Source of the DNA: Thalassospira xiamenensis M-5 = DSM 17429
GTDB taxonomy: Bacteria; Pseudomonadota; Alphaproteobacteria; Rhodospirillales; Thalassospiraceae
Direction: 5' to 3'
NCBI RefSeq assembly: GCF_000300235.2
Contig: NZ_CP004388.1
Span: 4,100,001-4,164,000, forward strand
Length of the DNA stretch: 64,000 bases
Under the pieces are notes generated by a model that saw only the letters and a list, made by a program, of their open reading frames with translations, made no database searches and had not been told where the DNA came from. Of this stretch, positions 63,608 through 64,000 are shown in pieces (position 1 is the first letter of the stretch; every line of letters starts with the position of its first letter). The translations under genes and the position numbers were made by a program.

Positions 63608-64000
63608 ATGAACATTCCGATGAAGAAAACCGGCTTTGCCGCTCTTGCCGGGGCCGCTGCGCTGGCAATCACGTCACCGGCCTTTGCTCAGGACGCGGGC
63701 GTTCCGGCCGAGACCCAATACATCCTCAACACCTTCAGCTTCCTGTTTAGCGGTGCGCTGGTGATGTGGATGGCCGCCGGCTTTGCCATGCTGGAATCCG
63801 GCCTGGTGCGGACCAAAAACGTATCGACCATTCTTTTCAAAAACATCGCCCTCTTCGCCGTTGCAGGTATCATGTATTACCTGATCGGTTATAACCTTAT
63901 GTATATGGACGTTTCCGGCTGGATCGGTTCGCTCAGCCTCTGGAGCGCTGATGACGCTGCAGCTCTTGGTGGCGATTTCTCTGGCGGGTATTCGGCGACC
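63608..64000 (+). CDS. amtB: Ammonium transporter AmtB (5' part, cut by window end)
   Basis: The first 131 residues of an Amt protein. It has a signal peptide MNIPMKKTGFAALAGAAALA ending near PAFAQ, as many AmtB proteins do, then FSFLFSGALVMWMAAGFAMLESGLVR (TM1) and NVSTILFKNIALFAVAGIMYY (TM2). The start follows 23 bp after glnK with a GGGGAG ribosome site. The remainder is outside the window. Confidence 0.95.
   Translation, partial: MNIPMKKTGFAALAGAAALAITSPAFAQDAGVPAETQYILNTFSFLFSGALVMWMAAGFAMLESGLVRTKNVSTILFKNIALFAVAGIMYYLIGYNLMYMDVSGWIGSLSLWSADDAAALGGDFSGGYSAT

Overview
The window looks like chromosome of a free-living alphaproteobacterium, most likely Rhodospirillales and possibly Thalassospira-like. 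That assignment is my inference from gene content and moderate-to-high GC, not from a search. Supporting content: a 180-kDa-class NAD-glutamate dehydrogenase, a glnK-amtB pair behind a sigma-54 promoter, the five-enzyme Hut pathway using HutF and HutG, a thioredoxin/TPR - LON - Trm112 - DUF971 run, and TRAP transport. No rRNA, phage, integrase, insertion sequence or CRISPR array is visible.

Layout. 1-6.8 kb is housekeeping: a partial methyltransferase, quinone reductase, tRNA-Ser(GGA), a CPA2 antiporter, a Nudix hydrolase, an NAD(P)-binding protein and a DJ-1/PfpI protein. 6.9-13.7 kb is the most unusual block. A four-gene minus-strand operon encodes a type-3 copper tyrosinase, a 580-residue protein of unknown family, a secreted protein with one C-terminal haem-c motif, and a secreted His/Met-rich protein. 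An Lrp/AsnC regulator is divergent from it. 13.8-24.5 kb is a histidine utilisation locus. hutI-hutH-hutG-hutU run straight into a three-gene TRAP transporter (dctP-dctQ-dctM), with hutF-hutC divergent and a TGTA-N2-TACA operator between the two arms. 24.5-25.5 kb has no credible gene and is followed by an orphan 362-residue ORF. 26.6-31.3 kb carries thpR, a pirin, an aldo/keto reductase, a FIST protein and a J-domain protein. 31.3-32.1 kb is a non-coding AT-richer gap. 32.2-36.5 kb is the tesA / ybbA-ybbP arrangement. 36.5-43.6 kb carries an acyl-CoA synthetase, a second member of the haem-c family from the tyrosinase operon, a Bax-inhibitor-1 protein, a TPR-like orphan and htpX. 43.8-49 kb is a tetR-adaptor-RND pump locus whose adaptor gene has an apparent frameshift in its signal region. 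49.2-57.5 kb has the large GDH, a fabI-type reductase, an RTX-repeat protein, a DUF488 protein and two identical tandem tRNA-Gly genes. 57.7-64 kb has a YbaK deacylase, the thioredoxin-LON-Trm112-DUF971 operon, an OmpW porin, a UbiH-family hydroxylase, glnK and the start of amtB.

How it fits together. The hut enzymes convert histidine to glutamate, the large GDH can feed glutamate into the TCA cycle, and glnK-amtB senses nitrogen status. The TRAP transporter is probably the uptake arm of the hut regulon. The tyrosinase operon is the best candidate for an undescribed system. It combines a copper oxidase with a Cys-x-His site like fungal tyrosinases, a possible secreted copper donor, a haem-c protein from an unnamed family, and a partner of unknown fold.
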